DNA of 64,000 bases from positions 930,001 through 994,000 of the forward strand of contig NZ_CP061319.1 of the NCBI RefSeq assembly GCF_018688455.1. Reading direction: 5' to 3'. The notes under the pieces were generated by a model. It did no database searches. It had not been told where the DNA came from and saw only the letters and a program-made list of their open reading frames with translations. The translations under genes and the position numbers were made by a program. Source of the stretch: Polynucleobacter sp. AM-7D1 (GTDB lineage: Bacteria; Pseudomonadota; Gammaproteobacteria; Burkholderiales; Burkholderiaceae). Positions 8,517 through 18,158 of this stretch are shown piece by piece; position 1 is the stretch's first letter, and every line of letters begins with the position of its first letter.

Positions 8517-9218
8517 TTATGTGGGTGACTTCTTTGGTCCTCCTGGATAAGGCTCTTTATAAAGCTTTACCCACCTTGATTTCAAGCCGTCACGAATGTC
8601 ATCCTTACCAAATAACTGGGCAACATCAATCGCGGTATAGCCTTCATGATTCCTTAAACTCAAGTCGGCGCCATTGTCTAATAAGTATTTAATCAGCTGT
8701 TCGTTACCAGAACCTATAGCCATCATCAGAGGCGTTGTTTCGCTTGGACTAAAGGCATTGACTCTAGCTCCATGAGCCATCAAGAATTCAACAATTTGAA
8801 GATGCCCGTTAGTAGCCGCATAGTGAATTGGAGCCCAGCCTTGCTTGTTTACGGATGCCTTCTTATCTAAAACCAGCATCTTGACTGTTGGGAGATCTCC
8901 ATCGAATGCCGCCATCATCAGTGCATTTTCACCGCTCTTGTTAGCCAAATTCACGTTAGTGGTAGGATTTGCAAGGAGTAAATCCGTCACTTTCTTAGAT
9001 TTATCGCGGATGGCGACTATCAACATTGGATTACCCTTGGGATCTAAGGTATTTGGGCTAATGCCAGCCTTCAAGAGCGATTGAACCTCAGAAACATCAT
9101 CAAACTTAGCGGCCTTAGTAAAGTCATCAATTTGATCGGCCGATTGCGCAAATAAGCTACTGGAAAGGCACAATGTAACTACATTTACAGCGAAAATGAA
9201 TTTAAATGAATCTCTCAT
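8517..9218 (-). CDS. Exported ankyrin-repeat protein
   Basis: A signal peptide (residues 1-24, ending SLFAQ) is followed by about five ankyrin repeats from residue 30 to 210, with typical units such as GENALMMAAFDGDLPTVKML, WAPIHYAATNGHLQIVEFLM and TTPLMMAIGSGNEQLIKYLL. Ankyrin stacks bind other proteins; here the binding would occur in the periplasm. The start overlaps the tatD stop by four bases (ATGA), showing translational coupling. No enzymatic motif is visible and the partner is unknown. The C-terminus ends in a basic tail. Confidence 0.88.
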   Translation of the reverse strand: MRDSFKFIFAVNVVTLCLSSSLFAQSADQIDDFTKAAKFDDVSEVQSLLKAGISPNTLDPKGNPMLIVAIRDKSKKVTDLLLANPTTNVNLANKSGENALMMAAFDGDLPTVKMLVLDKKASVNKQGWAPIHYAATNGHLQIVEFLMAHGARVNAFSPSETTPLMMAIGSGNEQLIKYLLDNGADLSLRNHEGYTAIDVAQLFGKDDIRDGLKSRWVKLYKEPYPGGPKKSPT

Positions 9219-10003
9219 GAAGTTGCTCTATTTATTTGAAAACATTGGAAAAAATTACTAGAAGTTCGCTCGGCTATCTCATCAACAGAGACGCCTTTGA
9301 GATTGGCTACAAATTCACCAACCTTAGAGACCCAGGCAGGCTCATTGGTCTTGCCGCGATAAGGAATTGGGGCTAAATAAGGCGAATCCGTTTCAATCAA
9401 CATACGATCCAGTGGGACATATTTGCAAGTCTCCTGAAGATCTTTGGCGCTCTTAAAAGTCACAATGCCTGAAAACGAGATATAAAAGCCCATATCCATA
9501 GCTGCCTTGGCTACCTCAGTCGTTTCTGTAAAGCAGTGCATAACCCCGCCAATCTGATCAGCGCCCTCTTCTTTTAGGATTTTGAGCGTATCTACTGAAG
9601 AGGAGCGTGTATGGATGATGAGAGGCTTTTTCGAGGCTACGGCAGCTCTGATATGAGTCCTAAATCGATCTCTTTGCCATTCCATGGATTCATAGCTGCG
9701 ATCACCCATGCGGTAATAGTCCAAACCGGTCTCACCTATAGCAACGATTTTGGGGTGTTTAGCCTCTTCAAGCAAAAACTCAAAGCTAGGTTCTGGGGTG
9801 TCTTCGTAGTCTGGATGAACTCCGACAGAGGCATATAAATGAGCATGATCCTCAGCAAGTTTCCGTACTTTGGGGAAATCTGGGATATCAACCGATATAC
9901 AAAGTGCGTGAGTAACCTTGCAGGCAGCCATATTGGCTAAAACCTCAGGAAGTCTGGCTTGAAATTCTGGGAAATCGAGATGGCAGTGTGAGTCTATAAA
10001 CAT
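9215..10003 (-). CDS. tatD: TatD family metal-dependent DNase
   Basis: A cytoplasmic TIM-barrel hydrolase acting on DNA 3' ends. Metal ligands are seen in the N-terminal FIDSHCHLDFPEF, in AIGETGLDYYR, in PLIIHTRSS and VMHCFTE, and in the C-terminal ETDSPYLAP. The 262-residue length matches YcfH/TatD paralogs. In many Proteobacteria this gene follows holB, as it does here with an 11-base gap. It is coupled to the ankyrin gene downstream. The exact paralog name (ycfH or tatD) cannot be fixed. Confidence 0.94.
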   Translation of the reverse strand: MFIDSHCHLDFPEFQARLPEVLANMAACKVTHALCISVDIPDFPKVRKLAEDHAHLYASVGVHPDYEDTPEPSFEFLLEEAKHPKIVAIGETGLDYYRMGDRSYESMEWQRDRFRTHIRAAVASKKPLIIHTRSSSVDTLKILKEEGADQIGGVMHCFTETTEVAKAAMDMGFYISFSGIVTFKSAKDLQETCKYVPLDRMLIETDSPYLAPIPYRGKTNEPAWVSKVGEFVANLKGVSVDEIAERTSSNFFQCFQINRATS

Positions 10004-10014
10004 GACTCACCATT

Positions 10015-11160
10015 TTAATCTTCAAATACCTGCTGGTATTGGGAAAGTAAGGCTTCCAATTGAATGCGTGTAGCCAGGGGGTGATTTTCATGACGCCGCG
10101 CCTGTGTCAAAGATTTCCAGAAACGAAGCAACTTTGGCAGGCGGACTTGTTTGGCTAGGGCTTTAATTGAGTCCCCATGCTTTGGGTAATAACGGGGTGA
10201 GCCCAATTGAGCGCAACTCTGTAGGTCTGCGACCCAGCGCTGCATTGTGGTCAGCAAAACTGAATAGCGTGCCTTTTGCGTCTTGTCGGCAGCATCCAAC
10301 CAATTAATGCGAGCACCCTGCGACATCGCTTGCAATAAATATCGTGATGCCTGGATGGCGATAGTGAGCTCATCTTTTTCATCCTGGTTGTGGCGCGCAA
10401 TTAAGGAATCTAAAACTGCATATGGTGCCCCGCCCTGTTCATCATAGATAGACTCAATATCGGCATCGCTCATTTTTAGGTCGGACACTTTATTGAGCTG
10501 ATTACGCAACCAGCTTAGTCCAGTTAATCGATCTGGTCGTGGTGCAGAAAGCAGGCGACAGCGTGATCGAATCGTCGGCAAAACACGATCTAGGCGATCG
10601 GCAAGCAAAATAAAGATCGTATTTTTGGGCGGCTCTTCGAGAGACTTCAATAAAGTATTCGCAGAGTCCGGTCTCAACATTTCTAGTGGATAAACCAAAA
10701 TTACTCGATTGCCACCACGGTGAGTTCCAATAGATAGCGCTTCAATTGCACTCCGAGCATCTTCAATGGCAATGGTCTTTTTCTCCTTCTTCTCGGGCCC
10801 ATCCCCATCACTGTCAACTTGGGCGGCCTTAGATTTTTTAGGAGAGTCCGCTTCAGAATCAAAATCACCATGAGGCAACAGTTTGCGATGCGTCTCAGGT
10901 ACCAGGGCAACGAAATCGGGGTGGTTACCAGAGTCAAACCACCGGCAAGCCTCGCATTGGTTGCAGGGTTTGACATCAGATGTTGATTCACATAAAAGCG
11001 CTTTAGCTAATTCAATGGAAAACTCAAACTTGCCAATACCTGACTGACCATGAATCAATACCGCGTTTGGAAATACAGTTAGATCAAGGCTAGACCAAAT
11101 GGACTCTAGCCAAGGTGCTATTTTCCTTTCCGACTCGATTGGGAACATCAGGTCGCTCAT
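10015..11160 (-). CDS. holB: DNA polymerase III delta' subunit
   Basis: A clamp-loader subunit of the replicative polymerase. The P-loop region is IHGQSGIGKFEF near residues 36-47; zinc-module cysteines appear in CNQCEACRWF; the SRC motif TIRSRCRLL marks the clamp-loader ATPase family. Between the zinc module and the ATPase core lies a charged insert of about 35 residues (DSEADSPKKSKA and on) that many family members lack. The ATG at 11160 directly abuts the tmk stop, as is common for tmk-holB. Confidence 0.94.
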   Translation of the reverse strand: MSDLMFPIESERKIAPWLESIWSSLDLTVFPNAVLIHGQSGIGKFEFSIELAKALLCESTSDVKPCNQCEACRWFDSGNHPDFVALVPETHRKLLPHGDFDSEADSPKKSKAAQVDSDGDGPEKKEKKTIAIEDARSAIEALSIGTHRGGNRVILVYPLEMLRPDSANTLLKSLEEPPKNTIFILLADRLDRVLPTIRSRCRLLSAPRPDRLTGLSWLRNQLNKVSDLKMSDADIESIYDEQGGAPYAVLDSLIARHNQDEKDELTIAIQASRYLLQAMSQGARINWLDAADKTQKARYSVLLTTMQRWVADLQSCAQLGSPRYYPKHGDSIKALAKQVRLPKLLRFWKSLTQARRHENHPLATRIQLEALLSQYQQVFED

Positions 11161-11799
11161 TTAGAATTTGATCTCGAGTGACTCAAGTTCATTCCAAATT
11201 GCATCTGGTGTTCTAGTGGCATCTACAAGATAAAAGCGTTTAGGATCTGCTTTTGCTCTACGCAAATACTCTTGACGAACCTTCTCAAAAAAATCTAAAT
11301 CCATCTTTTCAAATTTATCAGGCGCCCTCACCTTTGATCTTCTAGTTTCGGCAATTGAGCCGGGCAAATCAAACAGAAAAGTTAGATTCGGTTGAAGTAA
11401 TGTGCCATCTGGACGCCCTTGCACCCAAAGCTCTAAATCATTTAGTTTGCTCAGGCTTAAGCCCCGCCCCCCACCTTGATAAGCAAAGCTAGCATCGGTA
11501 AAGCGATCGGAAATAACAATCTTCCCGGCCTGTAATGCAGGCTCTATTACTTGAGCAATATGTTCTCGACGAGCCGCGAACATCAGCAAAGCTTCCGTTT
11601 CTAGGTTCATGGGGGCATCGAGCAATAAGGCGCGCAGCTGCTCACCTAATTGGGTGCCGCCTGGCTCTCGAGTCATGACAACCTCACGATCTGGATAGCG
11701 CTGTTTTAATAACTGGCTAAAAGACTCGATATGAGTACTCTTGCCGGCACCATCAATACCCTCAAAACTAATGAAATAACCTGGAAATTGAGTCGCCAT
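11161..11799 (-). CDS. tmk: Thymidylate kinase
   Basis: Phosphorylates dTMP to dTDP. The P-loop is [12 protein letters not shown] near residues 12-23, the DRX motif region is [18 protein letters not shown], and the [11 protein letters not shown] segment binds dTMP. The 212-residue length is normal. It lies between mltG and holB on the minus strand, the usual order mltG-tmk-holB, and is separated from mltG by five bases. Confidence 0.97.
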   Translation of the reverse strand: MATQFPGYFISFEGIDGAGKSTHIESFSQLLKQRYPDREVVMTREPGGTQLGEQLRALLLDAPMNLETEALLMFAARREHIAQVIEPALQAGKIVISDRFTDASFAYQGGGRGLSLSKLNDLELWVQGRPDGTLLQPNLTFLFDLPGSIAETRRSKVRAPDKFEKMDLDFFEKVRQEYLRRAKADPKRFYLVDATRTPDAIWNELESLEIKF

Positions 11800-11804
11800 A
11801 AGAA

Positions 11805-12881
11805 TTATTGTGAATTTGATTTAGCTGAGGCATTACGTTTGCGTTGAAATTGATCAACAGCACTTTCATGCTCTTTCAATGTTTTGGAAAAATGACTGCT
11901 GCCATCACCACGCGCCACAAAATAGATTGCATCACTCTTTGCCGGATTGATCACAGCCTGGAGAGACTCCTTACTTGGCATTGCTATCGGAGTGGGTGGT
12001 AAACCTTTGCGCATATAAGTATTGTAGGGACTGTCTTTACGTAAATCTGCTTTTCGAAGATTACCGTCAAATTGAGGGCCAATGCCGTAAATTACCGTTG
12101 GATCTGTCTGTAATGGCATATTCAAATTCAGTCGATTGACAAATACTGCGGCAACCAAGGATCGGTCACTAGAGCGCCCAGTCTCCTTTTCCACAATTGA
12201 TCCAAGGATGAGAAGCTCATAAGGGGTTTTAAGTGGCAAGGCCGCATCTTTTTGTCCCCAAACAGCATTAAGCTGCTTTTGCATTGCCTGAGAAGCCCTT
12301 CTGTAAATTGAGATATCTGAGTCATCTGGGTCAAAAATATAGGTATCCGGATAGAAAAGTCCCTCATCTCCTGGATAGAAGAGGCCAAGAGCTTGCAATA
12401 GCTCCTTAGAGCTCATGCCCTTGGTTTGATGAATCAGAGCTGGGTGATTGTCAATTAAAGCTCTCAGCTGCCATATAGTCATGCCAGGAATAATCGCTAT
12501 GCTTTCTCGCACCCGATCACCACGCGCGATTTGTAACAAAATATTGCCTAAGCTAGCGCGAGTAGGAAGTTGGTAGGTTCCCGGCTTTAGCTTTGAGCTC
12601 ACAAATAGGGCTCTTGCGGCAACCTGAAAGGTCAGCACGTTTGACGATATGCCTTGGGCTGCTAACTGCTTTGAAATCGACGATAGGCCAGATTGAGGGG
12701 CAATCTTAATTCTGTAGGCGGAGCCCTCAGGAAAATTGGACGCGGAAGGCACGACAGGCCATAAAAAGATGGCAGCGTATACAAGAATTAGAATGGCAAT
12801 TAGGGACAATCCAAAGGATTTCCAGCCCCCAAACTTGGAATGCTTGATGAAAAGAGTTCTTCTCTGAAATTTTCTGCTCAT
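11805..12881 (-). CDS. mltG: Endolytic peptidoglycan transglycosylase MltG
   Basis: Cuts nascent peptidoglycan strands at the inner membrane. I place the start at the ATG at 12881 ([11 protein letters not shown], 358 residues); the longer open frame reaching 12971 would overlap the divergent ygfZ and adds a sequence unlike the family. A single membrane helix lies near residues 20-42. The YceG domain is seen in [10 protein letters not shown] with the catalytic glutamate, [20 protein letters not shown], and the C-terminal [16 protein letters not shown]. It is upstream of tmk and holB in one leftward unit. Confidence 0.95.
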   Translation of the reverse strand: MSRKFQRRTLFIKHSKFGGWKSFGLSLIAILILVYAAIFLWPVVPSASNFPEGSAYRIKIAPQSGLSSISKQLAAQGISSNVLTFQVAARALFVSSKLKPGTYQLPTRASLGNILLQIARGDRVRESIAIIPGMTIWQLRALIDNHPALIHQTKGMSSKELLQALGLFYPGDEGLFYPDTYIFDPDDSDISIYRRASQAMQKQLNAVWGQKDAALPLKTPYELLILGSIVEKETGRSSDRSLVAAVFVNRLNLNMPLQTDPTVIYGIGPQFDGNLRKADLRKDSPYNTYMRKGLPPTPIAMPSKESLQAVINPAKSDAIYFVARGDGSSHFSKTLKEHESAVDQFQRKRNASAKSNSQ

Positions 12882-12900
12882 CAAGCTATGATAAAAGCAC

Positions 12901-13908
12901 ATGACCCTCAGCCCTAAAAACCCCCCAATGCCAATGACCTTTTTGAACCATGGATCCAGCCTTCTTCCCAATTGGGGTTTAATTCTGGTTGAGGGTCCTG
13001 ATGCGGCTACCCTTCTTCAAAGTCAGCTCAGTAATTCAGTGTTGGGCTTGAAGCGCACTCTTTCGGGAGAAATGGCGCAAGGACTAAGTTCGGTTCGACT
13101 AGTGGGATATTGCAGTCCTAAAGGACGTCTCTTAGCTAGTGCTTGGCTTGGCTTATTTCCAGAATCTCCCGACTCAGATGATCGCTTTGCACTCTTTGTC
13201 TCCAAAGATATTGCCGCTAGTATTGCCAAACGATTGGCGATGTATGTTCTGCGCTCAAAAGTAAAAGTTGTGGATGCCTCAAATGATTGGGAAATTATTG
13301 GCACATATCGAGATGATCAAAATCTTGAATCAGCCTATCAACTGAATAACTCTCTAGTCTTGCGGATGCCAGATGTTTCAATTTCCAATCACACATTTGA
13401 GCGCCTACTCATTGCCAAAAGAAAATCTGAATCCAGCGAATCGATCATCGAGGTTGATGCTCTAGCGCAATGGGATTGCCTTGAGGTATTGAGTGGAATT
13501 CCTCGGATTGTCTTAGCTACCCAAGAGCAATTTGTCCCGCAAATGGTCAATTTTGAATCTGTAGCAGGCGTTGATTTTAAAAAAGGTTGTTACCCTGGGC
13601 AAGAGATTGTTGCTAGAAGCCAATACCGTGGCGCAGTTAAGCGTAGATTGCAACTTGCCAGTAGTAATTTAAGTGCATCTGCGCTGGATTTTGCGAAACC
13701 AGGTGTAGAGCTATTCCACGAAAGCGATTCCACTCAGCCATGCGGTATGGTGGTACTTGCGGCAACTAAGTCAGAAAATGCAGATCAAGTTGATTTTCAG
13801 ATTGAATGCAAGCTAGACGCTCTTGAGAATGGGGAAATCCATCTAGGCATGCCTACCGGCCCTGTGTTAAAAATAGGCACACTACCCTATCCTTTATTAG
13901 AAATTTAA
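12901..13908 (+). CDS. ygfZ: YgfZ/GcvT-like folate-binding protein
   Basis: A tetrahydrofolate-dependent helper for iron-sulfur enzymes such as MiaB. The diagnostic motif K-G-C-Y-x-G-Q-E is present as KKGCYPGQEIVARSQYRG near residue 225, with the conserved cysteine. The 335-residue length is typical. Another possible start is at 12931 (MTFLNHG), about ten codons in, which would lengthen the gap to mltG. The gene diverges from mltG with 19 bases between them. Confidence 0.92.
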   Translation: MTLSPKNPPMPMTFLNHGSSLLPNWGLILVEGPDAATLLQSQLSNSVLGLKRTLSGEMAQGLSSVRLVGYCSPKGRLLASAWLGLFPESPDSDDRFALFVSKDIAASIAKRLAMYVLRSKVKVVDASNDWEIIGTYRDDQNLESAYQLNNSLVLRMPDVSISNHTFERLLIAKRKSESSESIIEVDALAQWDCLEVLSGIPRIVLATQEQFVPQMVNFESVAGVDFKKGCYPGQEIVARSQYRGAVKRRLQLASSNLSASALDFAKPGVELFHESDSTQPCGMVVLAATKSENADQVDFQIECKLDALENGEIHLGMPTGPVLKIGTLPYPLLEI

Positions 13909-13935
13909 TTTCATTACTACCCCCGCTTATCCCAT

Positions 13936-14793
13936 ATGTGCTTAATTCTCTTTGCCTGGAAATCACATCCAGACTACCCTTTGGTAGTAGCGGCAAATCG
14001 AGATGAGTTTTATGAGCGTGACACTGACCCCCTGGGCTGGTGGGAAGAACATCCTCATGTTTTAGCTGGAAAAGATCGAGCTGACGTATTGGGTAGCCCA
14101 GGAACTTGGCTGGGTTTTACTAAAACAGGTCGCTTTGCTGCGCTAACTAATGTCAGGGCACCTAGTGAAAAAAATCCAGATGCCAGAACACGCGGGGAGC
14201 TCAGCCTTCGCTACCTGACAGGTCAGCATAGGCCACATGCTTATGTTCAAGAAAACGCAAAGCGATTTGATCAATACAACGGCTTTAATCTACTCATGGC
14301 AGATCTCAGTGATCCTGAGAATGCTGAGATGCACTGGGTAAGCAATCGCCTGATGATGGGTCAAAATATTCGTCCAAGAAAAGTGTTTCCTGAGCAAGCT
14401 CTTAGCCCTGGAGTCTATGGTCTATCGAATGCCATGCTCGACACACCATGGCCCAAAGTGAACCATCGAGTTGCAGCATTTGCTCAAACATTGGCAATGG
14501 ATAGCGGCCAACTGAAAAATGCAGATCACTACTTACGCGTATTGGCTGATACCCATGAAGCTAGCCCACAGGAGCTACCTAGTACTGGTGTGAACCCAGA
14601 TTGGGAAAGAGCCCTATCAGCAGCATTTATCAAGACACCTTCTTACGGAACACGTTCAAGCACCATTCTGCGTGTTCGCAATGATGGTCAGTTTGAAATG
14701 GTGGAAAGACGTTTTGATGCCAATGGCACTGTAGGACACGATGTTGTCACTGGAGAGCTCAGCTCTGCCCCTGGATCAAACCTCTCGGTATAG
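13936..14793 (+). CDS. NRDE/TANGO2 family protein
   Basis: The N-terminus MCLILFAW with a cysteine at position 2, followed by the name-giving NRDEF motif (VVAANRDEFYERDTDPLGWW), defines the NRDE family related to eukaryotic TANGO2. Cys2 suggests an N-terminal-nucleophile-type hydrolase fold, though the reaction is not settled; TANGO2 homologs have been linked to haem handling. The 285-residue length is normal. It lies 27 bases after ygfZ and converges on a thioesterase gene. Confidence 0.9.
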   Translation: MCLILFAWKSHPDYPLVVAANRDEFYERDTDPLGWWEEHPHVLAGKDRADVLGSPGTWLGFTKTGRFAALTNVRAPSEKNPDARTRGELSLRYLTGQHRPHAYVQENAKRFDQYNGFNLLMADLSDPENAEMHWVSNRLMMGQNIRPRKVFPEQALSPGVYGLSNAMLDTPWPKVNHRVAAFAQTLAMDSGQLKNADHYLRVLADTHEASPQELPSTGVNPDWERALSAAFIKTPSYGTRSSTILRVRNDGQFEMVERRFDANGTVGHDVVTGELSSAPGSNLSV

Positions 14794-14810
14794 CCTTCCG
14801 ATCAAGGCTA
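14791..14810. terminator. Short hairpin between convergent genes
   Basis: TAGCCTT (14791-14797) pairs with AAGGCTA (14804-14810) around a six-base loop. The left arm includes the NRDE stop codon TAG. There is no strong T run, so it is at most a weak two-way terminator. Confidence 0.4.
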
Positions 14811-14812
14811 AG

Positions 14813-15298
14813 TTATTTCTGCTGACGCGAATCCTCATTGATGACTCGTTCGCCATTTGCATCTTTAGTGGCGAGTCTTTTTAGAAACTGAAAGGTTCCT
14901 GTTGCCATGCAACAGATCTCACCCTGATCGTTATAGAGCTTTGCCTCACAAAAAGCCATTGTGGCAGTTCGTCGAACAGTATCGGCCTTGACGCGCAAGA
15001 TGCCATTGGCTGCCTGCATAAAGTTATTTTTCATCTCCACCGTCACAACGCTGCGATCGCCTGGATCACTGGATCGAGCGGCAACAGCCATAGCAACATC
15101 CATCAGCGTGAGCAATACACCACCATGGGCTACATCCCAGGTATTGGTATGCTCAGGCTTGAGGGCAAGCAGTATTTCACCTTTACCCATTTCAGCGCTG
15201 ATAAGACGAACGCCAAGCAATTTTAAAAAAGGGACGTTGAGCTCTTCTCCCAGATTGGCAAGCTGAGTTGCCGCATTCAGTTGTACTTTATTTGTCAT
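14813..15298 (-). CDS. PaaI-type hotdog-fold thioesterase
   Basis: A cytoplasmic acyl-CoA thioesterase of the hotdog fold. The PaaI-type segment NTWDVAHGGVLLTLMDVAMA (about residues 53-72) contains the conserved HGG turn and the downstream acidic residue. The 161-residue length fits. It has an N-terminal helix longer than minimal members. Substrate cannot be deduced. It converges on the NRDE gene and diverges from selO with a 54-base gap. Confidence 0.88.
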   Translation of the reverse strand: MTNKVQLNAATQLANLGEELNVPFLKLLGVRLISAEMGKGEILLALKPEHTNTWDVAHGGVLLTLMDVAMAVAARSSDPGDRSVVTVEMKNNFMQAANGILRVKADTVRRTATMAFCEAKLYNDQGEICCMATGTFQFLKRLATKDANGERVINEDSRQQK

Positions 15299-15352
15299 AG
15301 GGTCATTTTAGAGGCTTCTGCGGTACTTGTGAATTACCCATAGAATACAAAT

Positions 15353-16819
15353 ATGCCGTTTACCCTCCGTGGCGATGATGTATGCCAAGCAACCCCACCT
15401 ACCCCACTGCCCAATCTCTACTGGGTTGCATTCTCACCAGCTGTCGCAAAGCTGATCGATTTGGAGCTTGGAAATGATGGTTTGCCTAAAGATCCTGAAT
15501 GGCTGGAGGTACTGGGGGGAAATCAGCTGAATGTAGGTGCGCATAGATTTTCTAATCCTATTTCAACGGCTTATAGCGGACATCAATTTGGATCATGGGC
15601 CGGACAATTAGGTGATGGTCGCGCAATCCTACTGGGTGATATCAATCATCTAGAGCTACAGTTAAAAGGTGCCGGTAGAACGCACTACTCCAGAATGGGT
15701 GACGGAAGAGCAGTCTTAAGATCGTCTATTCGAGAATTTCTGTGCAGCGAAGCAATGCATGCGCTTGGTATACCTACTAGCCGCGCTCTTTCCGTAGTGG
15801 GATCTAAACAGGCAGTTAGACGTGAAACCATGGAAACAGCTGCGGTATGTTCGCGCATTGCTCCAAGCTTTATTCGTATTGGGCACTTTGAACACTTTGC
15901 TTCACTTCAAAACATCGTGCGCCTGAAGGAATTGGCAGATCTGCTGATTGCAGAATTTTATCCAGAGTGTGTATCCACACAGGATCCCTATTTAAACTTA
16001 TTTAAAGAGATTAGCGCCCGGAATGCAAAGTTAGTCGCGCAGTGGCAATCGGTGGGATTTTGTCATGGCGTTTTAAATAGTGACAACATTAGCGCTCTAG
16101 GTCTAACTATTGACTATGGCCCTTTTGGATTTTTAGATCATTTTGAAATCGACCATATCTGCAATCATAGTGATCATGGAGGTAGATATGCATATCATCG
16201 TCAGCCCCAAATCATGCATTGGAATATGGCCTGTCTTGCCAGTGCAATGCTTCCCCTGTTAGAGCTAGAGCATTCTGCGGAAGAGTCTCAAGACCTCTTG
16301 CGCTCCGCCCTAGAAGACTTTCCATTGATATACGCAAAAGAGTGGCAACAAGCATTTCGACTAAAACTAGGATTGCAATCAGAACAGGATGGCGACATAG
16401 AGCTAATTGAACGTCTACTCCAGGCCATGCATGATTCAAAAGTGGATTTCACGAACTTCTTTCGAAATCTAAGTAATCTCAAAAAAGAATCCAAGCTAAC
16501 AGAGATCTTGCAAAGGGATGAATTTGTTGACCGTAAAAATATTGATCAATGGTTTCCAGACTACATCAATAGGCTCCAATCCGAGACTGCATCTGATGAT
16601 GATAGAAAAAAATTGATGGATACAGTCAACCCCAAATATATTTTGAGAAATCACTTAGCTCAAGCCGCAATTGAAAAAGCACAGCAGGATGATTTTTCTG
16701 AAGTAGATGTCTTATTTAGAATATTGAGTAAGCCATTCGATGAGCAGTTAGCATTGCATCATTATTCAAAACCACCGCCACTAGATATGCAACGAGTTGC
16801 AGTCAGTTGCTCTTCTTAA
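15353..16819 (+). CDS. selO: SelO (YdiU) protein adenylyltransferase
   Basis: A pseudokinase-fold enzyme that AMPylates proteins, linked to redox stress. Conserved blocks include YSGHQFGSWAGQLGDGRA, LQLKGAGRTHYSRMGDGRAV, and the catalytic HGVLNSDNISALGLTIDYGP with the metal-binding N and D. The 488-residue length is close to E. coli YdiU (478). No selenocysteine position is evident. msrB follows by 18 bases, an apt partner for oxidative-stress roles. Confidence 0.95.
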   Translation: MPFTLRGDDVCQATPPTPLPNLYWVAFSPAVAKLIDLELGNDGLPKDPEWLEVLGGNQLNVGAHRFSNPISTAYSGHQFGSWAGQLGDGRAILLGDINHLELQLKGAGRTHYSRMGDGRAVLRSSIREFLCSEAMHALGIPTSRALSVVGSKQAVRRETMETAAVCSRIAPSFIRIGHFEHFASLQNIVRLKELADLLIAEFYPECVSTQDPYLNLFKEISARNAKLVAQWQSVGFCHGVLNSDNISALGLTIDYGPFGFLDHFEIDHICNHSDHGGRYAYHRQPQIMHWNMACLASAMLPLLELEHSAEESQDLLRSALEDFPLIYAKEWQQAFRLKLGLQSEQDGDIELIERLLQAMHDSKVDFTNFFRNLSNLKKESKLTEILQRDEFVDRKNIDQWFPDYINRLQSETASDDDRKKLMDTVNPKYILRNHLAQAAIEKAQQDDFSEVDVLFRILSKPFDEQLALHHYSKPPPLDMQRVAVSCSS

Positions 16820-16837
16820 TCAAATACATTCATTGCC

Positions 16838-17251
16838 ATGACAAAGAAAATGGATCAGGAATACAGAAATACATTGAGTGATACTCAATACCGGGTAACG
16901 CGTGAGGCTGCAACAGAGAGGCCTTTTACCGGTAAGTATTGGGATCACTGGGAAAATGGTCAATATCGCTGCATTTGCTGCGATACCCCACTATTTCAAT
17001 CATCGACCAAGTTCGATGCAGGTTGCGGTTGGCCTAGCTATAACGCGCCTGAGAATACTGCAGCGATTACCGAAGTTAAGGATATGTCCCATGGGATGAT
17101 TCGCACTGAGGTCCGCTGCACCCATTGTGATGCACATTTGGGGCATGTATTTGAAGATGGACCTCAGCCTACAGGGCTTCGTTACTGTATTAACTCGGCA
17201 TCCTTAAGATTTGAACCTTCCGAGAATGCCGCTGCCACGAAAACTGAATAA
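16838..17251 (+). CDS. msrB: Peptide-methionine (R)-S-oxide reductase
   Basis: Repairs oxidised methionine (R form) in proteins. Two zinc CxxC pairs are seen (CICC near residue 45; CTHC near 94), with the catalytic cysteine in [13 protein letters not shown] near residue 117 and the CGWPSYNAP block. The 137-residue length is typical of a cytoplasmic single-domain MsrB. An alternative start four codons later (MDQEY) is possible, as no clear ribosome site distinguishes the two. It follows selO and precedes yciB. Confidence 0.96.
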   Translation: MTKKMDQEYRNTLSDTQYRVTREAATERPFTGKYWDHWENGQYRCICCDTPLFQSSTKFDAGCGWPSYNAPENTAAITEVKDMSHGMIRTEVRCTHCDAHLGHVFEDGPQPTGLRYCINSASLRFEPSENAAATKTE

Positions 17252-17277
17252 TTCTGAAATAGCTGGATAATCAACGC

Positions 17278-17826
17278 ATGAAATTTCTATTTGACCTCTT
17301 TCCGATCATCCTCTTTTTTATTGCATTTAAATTTGCAGACATTTACACCGCAACTATCGTAGCTATGGTTGCCACCATTGGGCAAATCCTCTGGGTTTAC
17401 TATCGACATCGTAAGATCGATGCGATGCAATGGGTCAGCCTGGTCATGATTCTGGTTTTTGGTAGCCTGACTATATTCCTGCACGATAAGACTTTTATTC
17501 AACTTAAACCAACTGCTTTGTATTGGCTATTCGCAGGCGCTTTATTTATTAGCGCTCAGTTTTTTCAAAAGAACTGGATACAAGTTTTGATGGGCAAACA
17601 AATCACCCTAAAAGAGCACAGCTCTAAATCGGTTTGGCATCAAGTAAACATGGCCTGGGCATTCTTTTTCTTCTTGATGGGTGCGCTCAATCTTTATATT
17701 GCTTTTGAGTTCTCTGAAGAAACGTGGGTTAACTTCAAGTTATTTGGTAGTACAGCTCTGCTTGTAGCCTTCGTCATTGCTCAAGGCATTTGGCTCAGTC
17801 GCCACATGGAGCATCCTGCAGAATGA
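17278..17826 (+). CDS. yciB: Inner membrane septation protein YciB/IspZ
   Basis: A small polytopic inner-membrane protein involved in cell-envelope and division integrity. It starts MKFLFDLFPIILFFIAFKF, the family hallmark, and shows about five membrane segments over 182 residues, with the conserved FQKNWIQVLMGKQITL and VNMAWAFFFFLMGALN segments. The stop overlaps the bolA start as ATGA. The biochemical role remains unclear in the family. Confidence 0.95.
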   Translation: MKFLFDLFPIILFFIAFKFADIYTATIVAMVATIGQILWVYYRHRKIDAMQWVSLVMILVFGSLTIFLHDKTFIQLKPTALYWLFAGALFISAQFFQKNWIQVLMGKQITLKEHSSKSVWHQVNMAWAFFFFLMGALNLYIAFEFSEETWVNFKLFGSTALLVAFVIAQGIWLSRHMEHPAE

Positions 17827-18107
17827 GTATTAATCAAGATCGCATTGCCTTATTTGAGTCCGACTTAAGAGCTACATTTCAGGCAAGCCATTTAATAATC
17901 GAAGATGAAAGCCACCTTCATGCGGGGCATGCTGGAGCAGCTTCTGGCGGCGGGCACTTCAAGCTCACAATCGTAGCCCCAGAATTTGAGGGTATGAACA
18001 AGGTGGCTAGGCACAGAGCTGTTTATGCTGCCCTCAACAAGCATTTTCCTGATGCTATCCATGCCCTCACCATTCTGGCCTTCACCCCTAGTGAAAGCAC
18101 TAATTAG
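17823..18107 (+). CDS. bolA: BolA family protein
   Basis: A 94-residue BolA-fold protein that usually partners monothiol glutaredoxins in iron-sulfur handling. I start it at the ATG at 17823 (MSINQDRIALFE), coupled to the yciB stop; a longer open frame from 17790 would overlap yciB. The conserved stretch GHAGAASGGGHFKLTIVAPEF and the C-terminal helix-strand are seen, including a histidine in HKxFPDAIHALTI-type context. Confidence 0.92.
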   Translation: MSINQDRIALFESDLRATFQASHLIIEDESHLHAGHAGAASGGGHFKLTIVAPEFEGMNKVARHRAVYAALNKHFPDAIHALTILAFTPSESTN

Positions 18108-18158
18108 TCGCAGATTGCTTTAAGATTCTCTTTTATCTCTATTTATATTTTCTAGCCC

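Noticed and set aside
12882..12971. N-terminal extension of mltG
   Set aside because: It would overlap the divergent ygfZ start, and the added residues do not resemble MltG; the start at 12881 puts the membrane helix near the N-terminus as expected.
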